From assembly GCA_035426385.1 (NCBI GenBank), contig DAOLZQ010000015.1:1-51360 (forward strand): a stretch of 51,360 bases of DNA, read 5' to 3'. The notes below the pieces were generated by a model. It did no database searches. It saw nothing but the letters and a program-made list of their open reading frames with translations, and had not been told where the DNA came from. The first letter of the stretch is position 1, and every line of letters starts with the position of its first letter. Positions 1 to 8,798 of this stretch are shown piece after piece. The position numbers were made by a program, and so were the translations under genes. Source of the DNA: Parvibacillus sp035426385. GTDB lineage: Bacteria > Bacteroidota > Bacteroidia > Chitinophagales > Saprospiraceae.

Positions 1-306
1 AAAGGACCTTATTATCTCGAAATAAAAACATACAGATATCGGGGACATAGTGTAAGCGACCCAGCTAACTATAGAACTAAGGAGGAGCTGGAACACTACA
101 AGACACTCGATCCACTCGGAATTATAGAGCATTATCTAGTGAAAAATGAGATTTTATCTGCTGAGAAATTAGCCGAAGTAGAAGAAAAAGTTAAAAGGGA
201 AATGGATGATGCGGTTCAGTTTGCTGAAGAATCTCCCTGGCCAAAACCTGAAGACTTGTACACTGACAACTATGTTCAGGAGGATTACCCATTTATGAGA
301 GATTAA
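1..306 (+). CDS. pdhA: Pyruvate dehydrogenase E1 component alpha subunit, C-terminal part
   Basis: The frame is open from base 1 to TAA at 304-306, giving the last 101 residues of a protein that starts outside the window. It contains the YRYRGHSVSDPANYRTKEE stretch typical of E1-alpha, where the RGHS loop carries the phosphorylation-loop region near the thiamine diphosphate site. The protein would form, with E1-beta, the decarboxylating part of the pyruvate dehydrogenase complex in the cytoplasm. hppD follows after 23 bases on the same strand rather than the E2 gene, so this may be a PdhA separated from the rest of the complex. The family call is firm; the choice between pyruvate and branched-chain E1-alpha rests on this motif only. 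Confidence 0.88.
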   Translation, partial: KGPYYLEIKTYRYRGHSVSDPANYRTKEELEHYKTLDPLGIIEHYLVKNEILSAEKLAEVEEKVKREMDDAVQFAEESPWPKPEDLYTDNYVQEDYPFMRD

Positions 307-329
307 CTTTTTAAATAGTAAAGACAAAC

Positions 330-1454
330 ATGGATACAATAACAAAGACTTCGACGCAGGCTGAAGTAGATACACTTCCCTTAAAGGGAACAGACTACAT
401 AGAATTCTATGTAGGAAATGCCAAGCAGGCCTGTATGTATTATCAGACTGCTTTTGGATTTGATCTGGTAGCATATAAAGGCCCTGAGACCGGGAGTCGT
501 GATGTAGTGTCCTATGTGGTACAGCAAGGCAAGATTCGCCTCGTGCTCTCGTCTGCACTTAGTCCAGATCATGAGATATCTAAGCATGTGGCACTTCACG
601 GAGATGGAGTCAAAGTGCTAGCTCTTTGGGTGGATGATGCAAAATATTCATTTGACAGTACTGTACAAAAGGGAGCTGAAGTGGCTTTCGAACCACTAAC
701 TCTATCTGATCAGGATGGTGAAGTTATTCTTGCAGGTATCAAGACTTATGGCGAAACCATACACACCTTTGTACAGAGAAATAATTATTCAGGTACTTTT
801 ATGCCAGGCTTTATAGCTCGCCAAAGTGAACGCCCGGTTACATCTATCGGACTTCAGTATGTCGATCATTGCGTAGGCAATGTCGAGCTGGGCGATATGA
901 ATAAATGGGTTAATTTCTATCAAACTGTGATGGGTTTCAAACTATTGATAACCTTCGATGACAATGATATATCAACTGAGTACACAGCATTGATGAGCAA
1001 GGTAGTCTCAAATGGCAATGGATATGTTAAATTTCCCATTAATGAGCCAGCAGCAGGTAAAAAGAAATCTCAGATCGAGGAATATCTTGACTTTTATAAG
1101 ACAGCCGGTGTCCAGCACATCGCAGTCACTACTCATGATATTTTACAGACAGTCGATCAATTGAGGCACAATGGAGTTGAATTCTTACGGGTACCGGATA
1201 CTTATTATGATGATCTATTCGAGCGACTGGGGACTATTGACGAACCCATAGAAGAGCTCAAACGCCTCAATATCCTTGTAGATCGTGATGAAGAAGGCTA
1301 TCTGTTGCAGATATTTACCAAGCCTGTACAAGACCGGCCAACTGTATTTTATGAAATAATCCAACGGAAAGGCGCAACTTCATTTGGTAAAGGCAATTTC
1401 AAAGCGCTCTTCGAAGCGATAGAAAGAGAACAAGAGCTAAGAGGCACTTTATAA
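330..1454 (+). CDS. hppD: 4-hydroxyphenylpyruvate dioxygenase
   Basis: This is a 374-residue two-domain vicinal oxygen chelate enzyme that converts 4-hydroxyphenylpyruvate to homogentisate in tyrosine catabolism. The N-terminal half (about 20-150) is the degenerate VOC module starting with GTDYIEFYVGNAKQA. The C-terminal half (about 173-345) is catalytic. The expected Fe(II) ligands are visible: His180 in YVDHCVGN, His263 in GVQHIAV and Glu342 in FYEIIQRKG, and the protein ends with the GNFKALFEAIE helix normal for the family. Length is typical. It follows pdhA by 23 bases and precedes the hexapeptide-repeat gene by 9 bases, so the three are probably co-transcribed. The rest of the homogentisate pathway is not in the window. 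Confidence 0.96.
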   Translation: MDTITKTSTQAEVDTLPLKGTDYIEFYVGNAKQACMYYQTAFGFDLVAYKGPETGSRDVVSYVVQQGKIRLVLSSALSPDHEISKHVALHGDGVKVLALWVDDAKYSFDSTVQKGAEVAFEPLTLSDQDGEVILAGIKTYGETIHTFVQRNNYSGTFMPGFIARQSERPVTSIGLQYVDHCVGNVELGDMNKWVNFYQTVMGFKLLITFDDNDISTEYTALMSKVVSNGNGYVKFPINEPAAGKKKSQIEEYLDFYKTAGVQHIAVTTHDILQTVDQLRHNGVEFLRVPDTYYDDLFERLGTIDEPIEELKRLNILVDRDEEGYLLQIFTKPVQDRPTVFYEIIQRKGATSFGKGNFKALFEAIEREQELRGTL

Positions 1455-1463
1455 ATCTAATAC

Positions 1464-2060
1464 ATGTTTTACAGCTTTAAGGGATTCACTCCCGTAGTGC
1501 ATGAGAGTGCATTTGTACACCCGCTGGCAGCAGTGACAGGTAATGTTACTATAGGGAAGCACGTATACATAGGTCCTGGAGCAGCGATACGAGCAGACTG
1601 GGGCGGCATAGTCATAGGTGACGGCTGCAATGTGCAGGAATCATGTACAATTCACATGTTTCCGGGAGTGATTGTAATTCTCGAGGAGAATGTACATTTA
1701 GGTCATGGAGCCATCATACATGGTGCACATATCAAGCGCGATTGTATGATCGGCATGAACACTGTAGTAATGGATCATGTAGTGATAGAAGAAGAATGTA
1801 TTGTAGGAGCAATGTCTTTCATTCGTGAAGGAAGTATTATTCCACGTAGATCATTGGTGGTGGGCAATCCACATCGGATTATTAAAGCTGTAACCGATGA
1901 AATGCTGAACTGGAAGATCAAAGGAACACAACTCTACCAAACCTTACCTGCAGATATGAAAGTACACTGGAAGGAGTGCGAACCGCTACAGGAAGCACCG
2001 GCTCATCCGCCCATTCAGGAGGTATTGTATGAGAACTGGAAGACAATTTCAGGGAAATAA
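1464..2060 (+). CDS. Gamma-carbonic-anhydrase-like hexapeptide protein (PaaY family)
   Basis: The 198-residue protein is a left-handed beta-helix built from hexapeptide repeats ([IV]G-x4) across about residues 13-150, followed by an alpha-helical tail. Three histidines match the zinc triad of gamma-carbonic anhydrases: His64 (CTIHMFPG), His81 and His86 (HLGHGAIIHG). The length and the GNPHRIIKAVTDEML tail are most like PaaY, which in phenylacetate degradation has thioesterase activity. It lies 9 bases after hppD, so a role alongside aromatic amino-acid breakdown is a reasonable inference. Either carbonic anhydrase or acyl-CoA thioesterase activity is possible; sequence alone does not decide. 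A short GGGAAA-TAA-TTTCCC hairpin spans the stop codon (2052-2066) without a clear T-run. Confidence 0.82.
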   Translation: MFYSFKGFTPVVHESAFVHPLAAVTGNVTIGKHVYIGPGAAIRADWGGIVIGDGCNVQESCTIHMFPGVIVILEENVHLGHGAIIHGAHIKRDCMIGMNTVVMDHVVIEEECIVGAMSFIREGSIIPRRSLVVGNPHRIIKAVTDEMLNWKIKGTQLYQTLPADMKVHWKECEPLQEAPAHPPIQEVLYENWKTISGK

Positions 2061-2225
2061 TTTCCCACTTATCTAAACTATTTTAGCCAGATTTATCTTT
2101 ATTAAATTAAGGCCTACTCTTAAGATGATTTTATTTTTCTATTTAGAATTGTCTCCTTTCCCGTTATCAATATTATCTGCTCCATCTAATCAAATTTTTT
2201 TTATAAACTATTAAAACAAATACAC

Positions 2226-3107
2226 ATGAAAAATTTATTTTACATTTTGATTTTGTCATTACTCAGTAATTACTCTTTTGCACAAACTCAGGTGCCAAAT
2301 CCCTCCTTCGACCTTTGGACTCCAAATGACCTGAATCCGGTAGGATGGGCTACGTATGAAAGTATTAATAATAATAATACCTTCGGATTAGCTACGAAAG
2401 AAACTGTCGACGTGGTATCAGGACCAGCTGCTTTAAAACTTCATACAGCAGCTATAGGTGCTCAAGTAGTACCCGGAATAGCTATACTAGGAGAGAATAC
2501 AAAAATTCAAGGAGGACAAATAGTCAATGATGGAGCACCCTTCACAGGTAGACCTGATTCAATACACTTAATTTTTAAATACAATGCTACTGGTTCTGAC
2601 ACAGGATTGATAGAGATATATCTTGAGAATGAAGATTCACTAATTCTGGATTTCAGCAGAGTACTATTTGAGGTAAGCCCTGATTGGACTTATGAAACTT
2701 ATGCTTTGGCAGATTTGTATGAGTCTGAGCTCGCACCGACAACTATATATGGGCTTATTTTTAATTCTCTTTTCTCAGGAAGTAACCTAACTACTACCCT
2801 TACTTTAGATGGTATCTTCTTTACTAGTGCAGGTTCTGCTTCAAACTTATTAGGACAGAAAATTCCTGAAGTGATCGCATCTATTTCTCCGAATCCGGCA
2901 AGCGATATTTTGACCTTATCTTCAGAGGCGTCGATAGAAGGATTCAAAATATTGATATTTAATTCTGCGGGAAAATTAGTATTGAGTGATGAAGCTGCGA
3001 AATCTACTCGTATGGATATAAAGAATATTCCGTCAGGTACTTATAATATCATAATGATGGATCTGAAAAGTGACCCGGTGTATAGGAGTAAATTCGTAAA
3101 AATATAA
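2226..3107 (+). CDS. Exported protein with T9SS C-terminal sorting domain
   Basis: The 293-residue protein begins with a signal peptide (MKNLFYILILSLLSNYSFAQ, cleavage after about residue 20). Its middle part (about 21-205, starting VPNPSFDLW) is beta-rich with a look similar to carbohydrate-binding or PCMD-type domains of Bacteroidota, but I recognise no catalytic motif. Residues about 215-293 are a type IX secretion type-A sorting domain: SISPNPASDILTL, then IFNSAGKLV, IPSGTYNI and a final KFVKI strand. It is therefore predicted to cross the outer membrane by T9SS and be anchored or released at the surface. It is a single-gene unit followed by a strong terminator. Confidence 0.85.
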   Translation: MKNLFYILILSLLSNYSFAQTQVPNPSFDLWTPNDLNPVGWATYESINNNNTFGLATKETVDVVSGPAALKLHTAAIGAQVVPGIAILGENTKIQGGQIVNDGAPFTGRPDSIHLIFKYNATGSDTGLIEIYLENEDSLILDFSRVLFEVSPDWTYETYALADLYESELAPTTIYGLIFNSLFSGSNLTTTLTLDGIFFTSAGSASNLLGQKIPEVIASISPNPASDILTLSSEASIEGFKILIFNSAGKLVLSDEAAKSTRMDIKNIPSGTYNIIMMDLKSDPVYRSKFVKI

Positions 3108-3156
3108 CTTTAAAGTCTTAGATAAACTTTACGGAATTTAGGTAATCTAGAAAGTT

Positions 3157-3193
3157 AATCCCGCTAAAAAGCATTGTCTTTTTTAGCGGGATT
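3157..3193 (+). terminator. Intrinsic terminator after the T9SS protein gene
   Basis: A perfect 14-bp inverted repeat, AATCCCGCTAAAAA (3157-3170) and TTTTTAGCGGGATT (3180-3193), with a 9-base loop and followed by ATTTTTA. It lies 50 bases after the stop of the exported protein and is A/T-flanked on both sides, so it may act in both directions. Confidence 0.85.
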
Positions 3194-3409
3194 ATTTTTA
3201 ATGAATACTTCATAGCTAAGAGCTTTATCAATCTGGGGGTTGATATTATTTTTCATATACTTTATCTAAAATAGGAGTTTTTGGAATACCTACTTTATCT
3301 AAGAAATAAGAAATCTTACATCTATACTCAAAAAAAGGAATAAACACTACGGAAATAGTAAAGTGTAACTTTACAACTCAACCCTCCTGTCAATAGATGA
3401 AGCGGAAAC

Positions 3410-3532
3410 TTAAAAATCAAGTTGGAAATTCTGGCGATATACATATACTAATAGTGCAATCAAGCCAAAGAGAAAAATAAAGAAATACAAAAAGCAATAT
3501 CCTTTTTTACCAACGTTTTTAATGTCATCCAT
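3410..3532 (-). CDS. Possible small membrane protein, 40 residues
   Basis: An ATG at 3532 (minus strand) opens a 40-codon frame ending TAA at 3410-3412. The product starts MDDIKNVGKKGYC, continues with one hydrophobic segment of about 19 residues (FLYFFIFLFGLIALLVYVY) and ends RQNFQLDF. A charged N-terminus, a single membrane span and a polar tail are what a real small membrane protein would show. No Shine-Dalgarno sequence is obvious, which is usual in Bacteroidota. No homologue is recognised. The surrounding gap (3194-3655) holds nothing else I can support; it is AT-rich and presumably contains the promoters for this frame. Confidence 0.4.
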   Translation of the reverse strand: MDDIKNVGKKGYCFLYFFIFLFGLIALLVYVYRQNFQLDF

Positions 3533-3655
3533 AGCTCTGTAGAGTTATACTATTAATACTTTATGCCTGCAAAATACGGTATTTTGTATTTGTTAGCAAA
3601 ATAAAATAATATACTTTCTAATCCATCGGTTGTTAAATGTTTATTTATAAAGAAT

Positions 3656-5443
3656 CTAAAGAGGATTACATTTATCTCTAAGCCAGCTAATTTCTTCCTG
3701 ATTTAAGCCAATTGATAGTTTTGCCAGTACCTGTTCATGATATAAGTCCAGCCACTGAATTTCTTCCTTAGATAATAAATCTTTGATTATCAGTGATTTA
3801 TCGATATAACATAGCGTTACAGTCTCGAAGTTATAGAAATGTCCATACTCGGTCTCCATGGCTTCGTTGCACAAAATTAGGTTTTCAATCCGAATACCGA
3901 AGGCATCTTTCTTATAAAACCCCGGCTCATTCGAAGTCAATTGGCCCGGGCGATGTAGAGTGACACCTCTTTCCGCCAGAGTATTGACGATACCTTGAGG
4001 GGGCTCATGGACATTCATGAAGAAGCCCACACCGTGACCTGTTCCATGCAGGTAGTTCATACCTCTCTTCCAAAGTGGTAGGCGAGCCAAAGTGTCTAAC
4101 TGTATGCCCTTTGTACCTTGTGGGAATACCGCTGTAGCCACTCCTATATGTCCTTGCAGCACAAGTGTATATGCCAATCTCTCTTCTTCTGTGGGGTCAC
4201 CCAGAGTGATAGTACGGGTAGTATCTGTGGTTCCATCTATATACTGACCACCTGAATCTACAAGCAAGACACCTGTCGGCCGAATAGTGGCAGCTGTTTC
4301 TTGCTCGGGCTTGTAGTGGATGATCGCTCCATTTCCCTTATAACCGATGATAGCATCAAAACTCTCGCCAACATAACCAGGCTGCTGCTTTCGAAAACGA
4401 ATAAGCTCAAAAGTCAGATCATATTCAGTCATCTCATGCCCATGTGCAAGTTCATTTTCAAGCCATTTGAAGAATCTGGTCAGTGCAATACCATCCTTCA
4501 CCATCACCTTTCTGATCCAAGCTTGTTCTATTTCGTTTTTTATTGATTTAGCTACCATTATGGGTGAAGCTCCTTTCAGTATATGTGTATGTGCCAGGCT
4601 ATTGGCAAGATTGGCACTCAACGAACCAGGATTGACCAAAATGTGTGCTTCCTTTGGTAGTGAAAGGAGATGCTCAGATATACTATTATATGGCAACATG
4701 CTAATTCCATCGCCCTGTAAGCTTTTAATTAACTCAGAAGGTATTCTGGAATAGTCCACAAAGAGAATTACCTCTGTCGGAGTGATGAGCGTATAACTAA
4801 GGAAAACAGGATTACAAGCGATGTCACTTCCACGAAGATTAAGCAACCAACCCGTATCATCGAGTGCAGTCACCAAGTAATAATCTACATCTAATGATTT
4901 CATTTCAGCGCGTAGCTTCATAATCTTTGTAACGCGAGATAGACCGGCTACACCCTCCGGGTGCTCGAAGATAGGTTCTGCCCCCTGCCCTACCCGGTCA
5001 GTCCAAATGTCGGCCACCGGATCTTGTTCCAGCTCTAGGTTAATTTTCTTTGGGTCAAATATGGAACGCAATTCTTCAGCTGCACCGATCGAAATTGTGT
5101 TCCCATCTACGCACACACTAGCTCCAGTCGGTAAGTTTTCTACTAGCCAAGTGCCGTATTCTGGCGCGCCTTGTACTTGAAGCTTGTGTAGTTCTACACC
5201 CGAATCGGCCAGCTGTTGGTCAGCTTGTAAAAAATAACGTGCATCTGTCCAAAGTCCCGCGTGATCTTTAGTGATCACTACAGTACCGGCTGAGCCGGTA
5301 AATCCACTTATCCAGGCTCTTGATTTATAAAAGTCAGGTAGATATTCATTTTGATGAGGGTCTCCTGTCAAAAAGAGTACTGCATCGCAATTGTTATTAC
5401 TCATTTGGGCACGTAGTGCGCTGATTCTCTCCTTTATATTCAT
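3656..5443 (-). CDS. Xaa-Pro aminopeptidase (aminopeptidase P, M24B), long form
   Basis: The 595-residue cytoplasmic metallopeptidase should remove N-terminal residues preceding proline. It has the three-domain plan of the long eukaryotic-type aminopeptidase P: two creatinase-like N-terminal domains (about 1-155 and 165-305) and a pita-bread catalytic domain (about 310-525) followed by a C-terminal extension. Metal ligands are all visible: Asp396 and Asp407 in DSGGQYIDGTTDTTRT, His470 in HGTGHGVG, Glu506 in NEPGFY and Glu520 in IRIEN; the substrate-binding His479 (NVHEPP) is also present. It is divergent from rpoN, with 178 bases between the starts. Confidence 0.94.
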   Translation of the reverse strand: MNIKERISALRAQMSNNNCDAVLFLTGDPHQNEYLPDFYKSRAWISGFTGSAGTVVITKDHAGLWTDARYFLQADQQLADSGVELHKLQVQGAPEYGTWLVENLPTGASVCVDGNTISIGAAEELRSIFDPKKINLELEQDPVADIWTDRVGQGAEPIFEHPEGVAGLSRVTKIMKLRAEMKSLDVDYYLVTALDDTGWLLNLRGSDIACNPVFLSYTLITPTEVILFVDYSRIPSELIKSLQGDGISMLPYNSISEHLLSLPKEAHILVNPGSLSANLANSLAHTHILKGASPIMVAKSIKNEIEQAWIRKVMVKDGIALTRFFKWLENELAHGHEMTEYDLTFELIRFRKQQPGYVGESFDAIIGYKGNGAIIHYKPEQETAATIRPTGVLLVDSGGQYIDGTTDTTRTITLGDPTEEERLAYTLVLQGHIGVATAVFPQGTKGIQLDTLARLPLWKRGMNYLHGTGHGVGFFMNVHEPPQGIVNTLAERGVTLHRPGQLTSNEPGFYKKDAFGIRIENLILCNEAMETEYGHFYNFETVTLCYIDKSLIIKDLLSKEEIQWLDLYHEQVLAKLSIGLNQEEISWLRDKCNPL

Positions 5444-5621
5444 AAAAATTCAATTAGTCTTAAATGTAAAAAAATATTTGCTGACATACAATTATAATAG
5501 TCTGACTGGAATCTTAAAACAAGGCATATTCCGTTTTTGTTAATAAACTGATTGCTTATAGATATATTAAATATATTAGTCATATATTATATCTTTACGT
5601 TGAAAAATTAGGTAATATTAG

Positions 5622-7103
5622 ATGATCGGCCAAACATTAAGTCAAAAGATGCTGCAGAAAATGTCTCCGCAGCATATTCAATTGATGAAACTGTTGCAGG
5701 TGCCGACTTTCGAGCTGGAGCAACGCATTAAAGAGGAACTAGAGGCTAATCCTGCTCTGGAGGAAATGGAACATGATACACAAGGAGATGACGCTGATGC
5801 GGAGAATTCATCTAAAGATGACGACAACTTCGATTTCGAAGATTATTTCCCTGAATACGGCGAAGAAGATAATAATTACCGTTCCTCCAGTGATGGTTAC
5901 TCCCATGAAGATCGACCTACTATCCAAGTCAAAGATGAAGGTGTCACACTCCGAGATAACCTAGAACGACAGCTATTAATGCTTCGTGGCCTTAATGAAA
6001 CTGAAATCCTGATCGGTAAGCAGATTATTGGCAGTATAGATGATGATGGGTATCTCAGACGTGAGCCGGTGGCTATCACAGATGATTTATTATTTGCACA
6101 AAATCTGGATATCTCTGAAGAAGAGGTATTGAAAGTTCTCGAAATCATTCAGTCGCTTGATCCCAAGGGGGTAGGCAGCCGCAACCTTCAGGAGGCACTG
6201 TCAATACAAATCAATGATAAGTTGAAAAATGACCTCACACTAGATGAGTATCGAAGATCCGATCTAAATATCGCCCTAAAAATAATCCAGGATTATTTCA
6301 ATGAATTTTCCAAAAAGCATTTTCATAAGTTATTGGAAAATTTAAACATCAGTGAAGATGAGCTAAAAAGTGCCTACGAAGAAATACTAAAGCTGAATCC
6401 AAAGCCTTCTACCGGTATGGATGCAGGAAGCAGGCAGTCTATTCAATATATAGAACCGGATTTTTTCATTTTCAATAGAGACGGCGAACTAGAACTAAGC
6501 TTAAATAGCAGGAACTCTCCGGATCTGAGGATCAATGAGACCTATAGAGATATGATTCGCAATCTGCGAGCTCGGAATAAAAGCAAAAGTCTTAATAAAC
6601 AAGAGAAGGAAACCGCAATATTTATAAAAGAAAAGATAGAGTCAGCCAATAACTTTATTGATTCCATTAAAAGGCGTCAGAATACACTATATGATACAAT
6701 GAATACAATCATGCACATCCAGTATGATTATTTTCTCACAGGTGATACTAGATTGCTTCGGCCAATGATACTAAAAGACGTGGCTGAACGCATAGGGGTG
6801 GATATCTCAACTGTATCTCGTGTGGCAAACAGTAAATACGTGCAGACTGAATTTGGTACAAAATCCCTTAAGGAATTTTTCAACGAAAGTATTCAGACCA
6901 GTGATGGAGATGAAGTCACCACAGAAGAACTGAACAAGACATTAATCGAACTGATCAATAATGAAAATAAATCCAATCCATTGAGTGATGATAAGCTGGT
7001 AGGTGTGCTGAAGAAAAGCGGCTATAACCTTTCCCGTCGGACAGTGGCTAAATATAGGGAACGTCTAAATATTCCTGTTGCTCGATTGAGAAAAGAGATG
7101 TAA
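5622..7103 (+). CDS. rpoN: RNA polymerase sigma-54 factor
   Basis: The 493-residue protein has all three regions of sigma-54. Region I (about 1-45) is glutamine- and leucine-rich, with MSPQHIQLMKLLQVPTFELE. An acidic region II (about 46-105) is rich in Asp/Glu. The core-binding and DNA-binding region III ends with the RpoN box SRRTVAKYRE (about 471-480; the usual first residue is Ala). The VADRIGVDISTVSR-like helix-turn-helix appears as VAERIGVDISTVSRVANSKYV. It directs transcription from -24/-12 promoters with an enhancer-binding ATPase; none of those activators is encoded here and I found no convincing -24/-12 site. The next gene starts 9 bases later, so they may share a transcript. Confidence 0.97.
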   Translation: MIGQTLSQKMLQKMSPQHIQLMKLLQVPTFELEQRIKEELEANPALEEMEHDTQGDDADAENSSKDDDNFDFEDYFPEYGEEDNNYRSSSDGYSHEDRPTIQVKDEGVTLRDNLERQLLMLRGLNETEILIGKQIIGSIDDDGYLRREPVAITDDLLFAQNLDISEEEVLKVLEIIQSLDPKGVGSRNLQEALSIQINDKLKNDLTLDEYRRSDLNIALKIIQDYFNEFSKKHFHKLLENLNISEDELKSAYEEILKLNPKPSTGMDAGSRQSIQYIEPDFFIFNRDGELELSLNSRNSPDLRINETYRDMIRNLRARNKSKSLNKQEKETAIFIKEKIESANNFIDSIKRRQNTLYDTMNTIMHIQYDYFLTGDTRLLRPMILKDVAERIGVDISTVSRVANSKYVQTEFGTKSLKEFFNESIQTSDGDEVTTEELNKTLIELINNENKSNPLSDDKLVGVLKKSGYNLSRRTVAKYRERLNIPVARLRKEM

Positions 7104-7112
7104 CTTTAGTCA

Positions 7113-8048
7113 ATGAAGAGCAATTTCGTATACATGCTTGTAATAATTTCCCTGGGTATTATAATTCTTGGCGGATTTTCAACAGACAAAGAAATACCGA
7201 GCACAGAAGTGGAGCTGGGAAAGACCTTATTTTTTGACCCAATTCTTTCTTCAGATCAGAGCATCAGCTGTGCTTCATGCCATAAGCCCGAGCATGGATT
7301 TGCAGACACGAGTACTTTCAGCATAGGCGTAAATAATAAAATGACAACCCGCAACACACCCAGTGTAAAAAATGTATTATCGCGAAGCTTATTTTTCTGG
7401 GATGGTAGAGCATCTACGCTGGAAGAACAGGCACTGATGCCCATCACTAATCCAGACGAAATGAATCTGCCTCTGGAGACCGCCATACGTCGATTGACTG
7501 AAAGCAAATTGTATAAAAAAGCATTTAATGAAATATATAAAAGGGATCCCGACGAAAAGACTTTAGCTACTGCTATCTCAGCATACGAACGTACACTTGA
7601 GTCATCCTATACACCCTTCGATCTATATATGGAGGGAAATGAAGATGCAATATCCGAGTCTGCTAAGAAAGGCCGAGACATATTCGTAGGTAAGGCCAAT
7701 TGCTTCGAATGCCATTTTGGGCCTGACTTCACTCAGGATGAATTGCTAAATATTGGAATTTACAACACCAAGCAGTTTAATGATGAAGGACTCGGTAATA
7801 TCACCAAAAATCAATCGGACAATGGAAAATTTAAAGTCCCGAGCCTTCGAAATGTTGCTAAGACAGCTCCATATATGCACAATGGTATGTTCAAGACACT
7901 GAGGGAAGTAATTAACTATTATGATAATCCGGAGTCGGTCATTCATGATCCGGTGAATGTAAGCGAGCGTCTGACTAAACCACTAAAATTGACAGAAGTC
8001 GAAAAGGACGATTTAGAAGCATTTCTAATATCATTAAGCGATAAGTAA
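7113..8048 (+). CDS. Di-haem cytochrome c peroxidase (CcpA/MauG family)
   Basis: The 311-residue protein has an N-terminal signal or anchor segment (about 6-23) and two CxxCH haem c sites: Cys53-His57 (SCASCHKPEHGF) and Cys197-His201 (NCFECHFG). The GRDIF, VPSLRNVAKTAPYMHNGMF and LREVINYYDNPE motifs are those of bacterial cytochrome c peroxidases, which reduce hydrogen peroxide in the periplasm using electrons from small cytochromes. Length is close to the family norm. It follows rpoN by 9 bases and converges with the OB-fold gene. MauG-like tryptophan modification is an alternative, but no amine dehydrogenase gene is nearby. Confidence 0.93.
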   Translation: MKSNFVYMLVIISLGIIILGGFSTDKEIPSTEVELGKTLFFDPILSSDQSISCASCHKPEHGFADTSTFSIGVNNKMTTRNTPSVKNVLSRSLFFWDGRASTLEEQALMPITNPDEMNLPLETAIRRLTESKLYKKAFNEIYKRDPDEKTLATAISAYERTLESSYTPFDLYMEGNEDAISESAKKGRDIFVGKANCFECHFGPDFTQDELLNIGIYNTKQFNDEGLGNITKNQSDNGKFKVPSLRNVAKTAPYMHNGMFKTLREVINYYDNPESVIHDPVNVSERLTKPLKLTEVEKDDLEAFLISLSDK

Positions 8049-8104
8049 TCAGCTTTCTAAATAACCAATTTACTACCTATACATTCCTTGAAAGGATAAC
8101 CTGC

Positions 8105-8124
8105 AAATAGAAGTATTTCTATTT
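8105..8124. terminator. Weak hairpin between convergent genes
   Basis: AAATAGAA (8105-8112) and TTCTATTT (8117-8124) form an 8-bp A/T-rich stem with a 4-base loop between the peroxidase and OB-fold genes. It overlaps the stop of the minus-strand gene. The stem is weak, so terminator function is tentative. Confidence 0.3.
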
Positions 8125-8538
8125 TCGGTCTTGAATCACACAGCGATCGATGACTACATCACCATTAAAGCCGGAGCAAATGCCTTTTAATGTCACTTGA
8201 GAGCCCGCACTCAGACCGCCCAAATCGTGCTTTGCATATTTATCCAGTTGGCACATAATCGTACTCATGGGATCTCCTGTGTCGAGGAGTATATTGGTTG
8301 TCCCATCATTTGCCTTCTCCATAGACATTATCTTGCCGGTGATCAACAATACCTTACCCAAGTACTTATCATTCGCAAACGTCTCATTAGTACCGTACGC
8401 TTTAAATAACTCGGTAGCAGATAATTTAGAAGTTGCCGATTGGGACTCAATATCAGAGTGAGGCTTATTCCACATATAATAGCCTACACCTATTCCAGCC
8501 AGTAAGACAATCAATATAAATACAAAAAATTTCTTCAT
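8119..8538 (-). CDS. Exported or membrane-anchored OB-fold (tRNA_anti-like) protein
   Basis: The 139-residue protein has a short membrane anchor (about 3-22, VFILIVLLAGIGVGYYMW) and then a single domain starting SATELFKAYGTNETFANDKYLGKVLLITGKI. This pattern, with a later LSAGSQVTLKGICSGFNGDVVIDRCVI, matches the tRNA_anti-like OB-fold family common in Bacteroidota. The anchor places the domain in the periplasm, so nucleic-acid binding is unlikely to be its role; the function is unknown. It is monocistronic as far as can be seen. Confidence 0.72.
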   Translation of the reverse strand: MKKFFVFILIVLLAGIGVGYYMWNKPHSDIESQSATSKLSATELFKAYGTNETFANDKYLGKVLLITGKIMSMEKANDGTTNILLDTGDPMSTIMCQLDKYAKHDLGGLSAGSQVTLKGICSGFNGDVVIDRCVIQDRK

Positions 8539-8798
8539 GTGTTATCTAATTTTTTGGAACATGAAATTCATATTCTTTTTGGTACTAAAAGATCAAAATA
8601 TATACGTGTGGTGAAAAGATTATGCAACTATTGACTTTATATGGCTAAGATAAATTTCGATTGATCTGCACATAAATTTATAACGGAACCAAGTTTATCC
8701 AATTGTGTAGAATGAGCTTGAAATTTATTTTTTTTTAAAATTCAAAGTTTAGACTACACCATTGAAAAGACACAAAAGGTTATAACAATCCCTATTTC

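Noticed and set aside
1..1454. pdhA-hppD neighbourhood as a new pathway
   Set aside because: Co-orientation with 23 bases between two housekeeping genes is common in compact genomes and no further gene supports a pathway link.
2699..2947. 82-codon minus-strand frame inside the T9SS protein gene
   Set aside because: It lies wholly within a well-supported gene in antisense and has a composition typical of a shadow frame.
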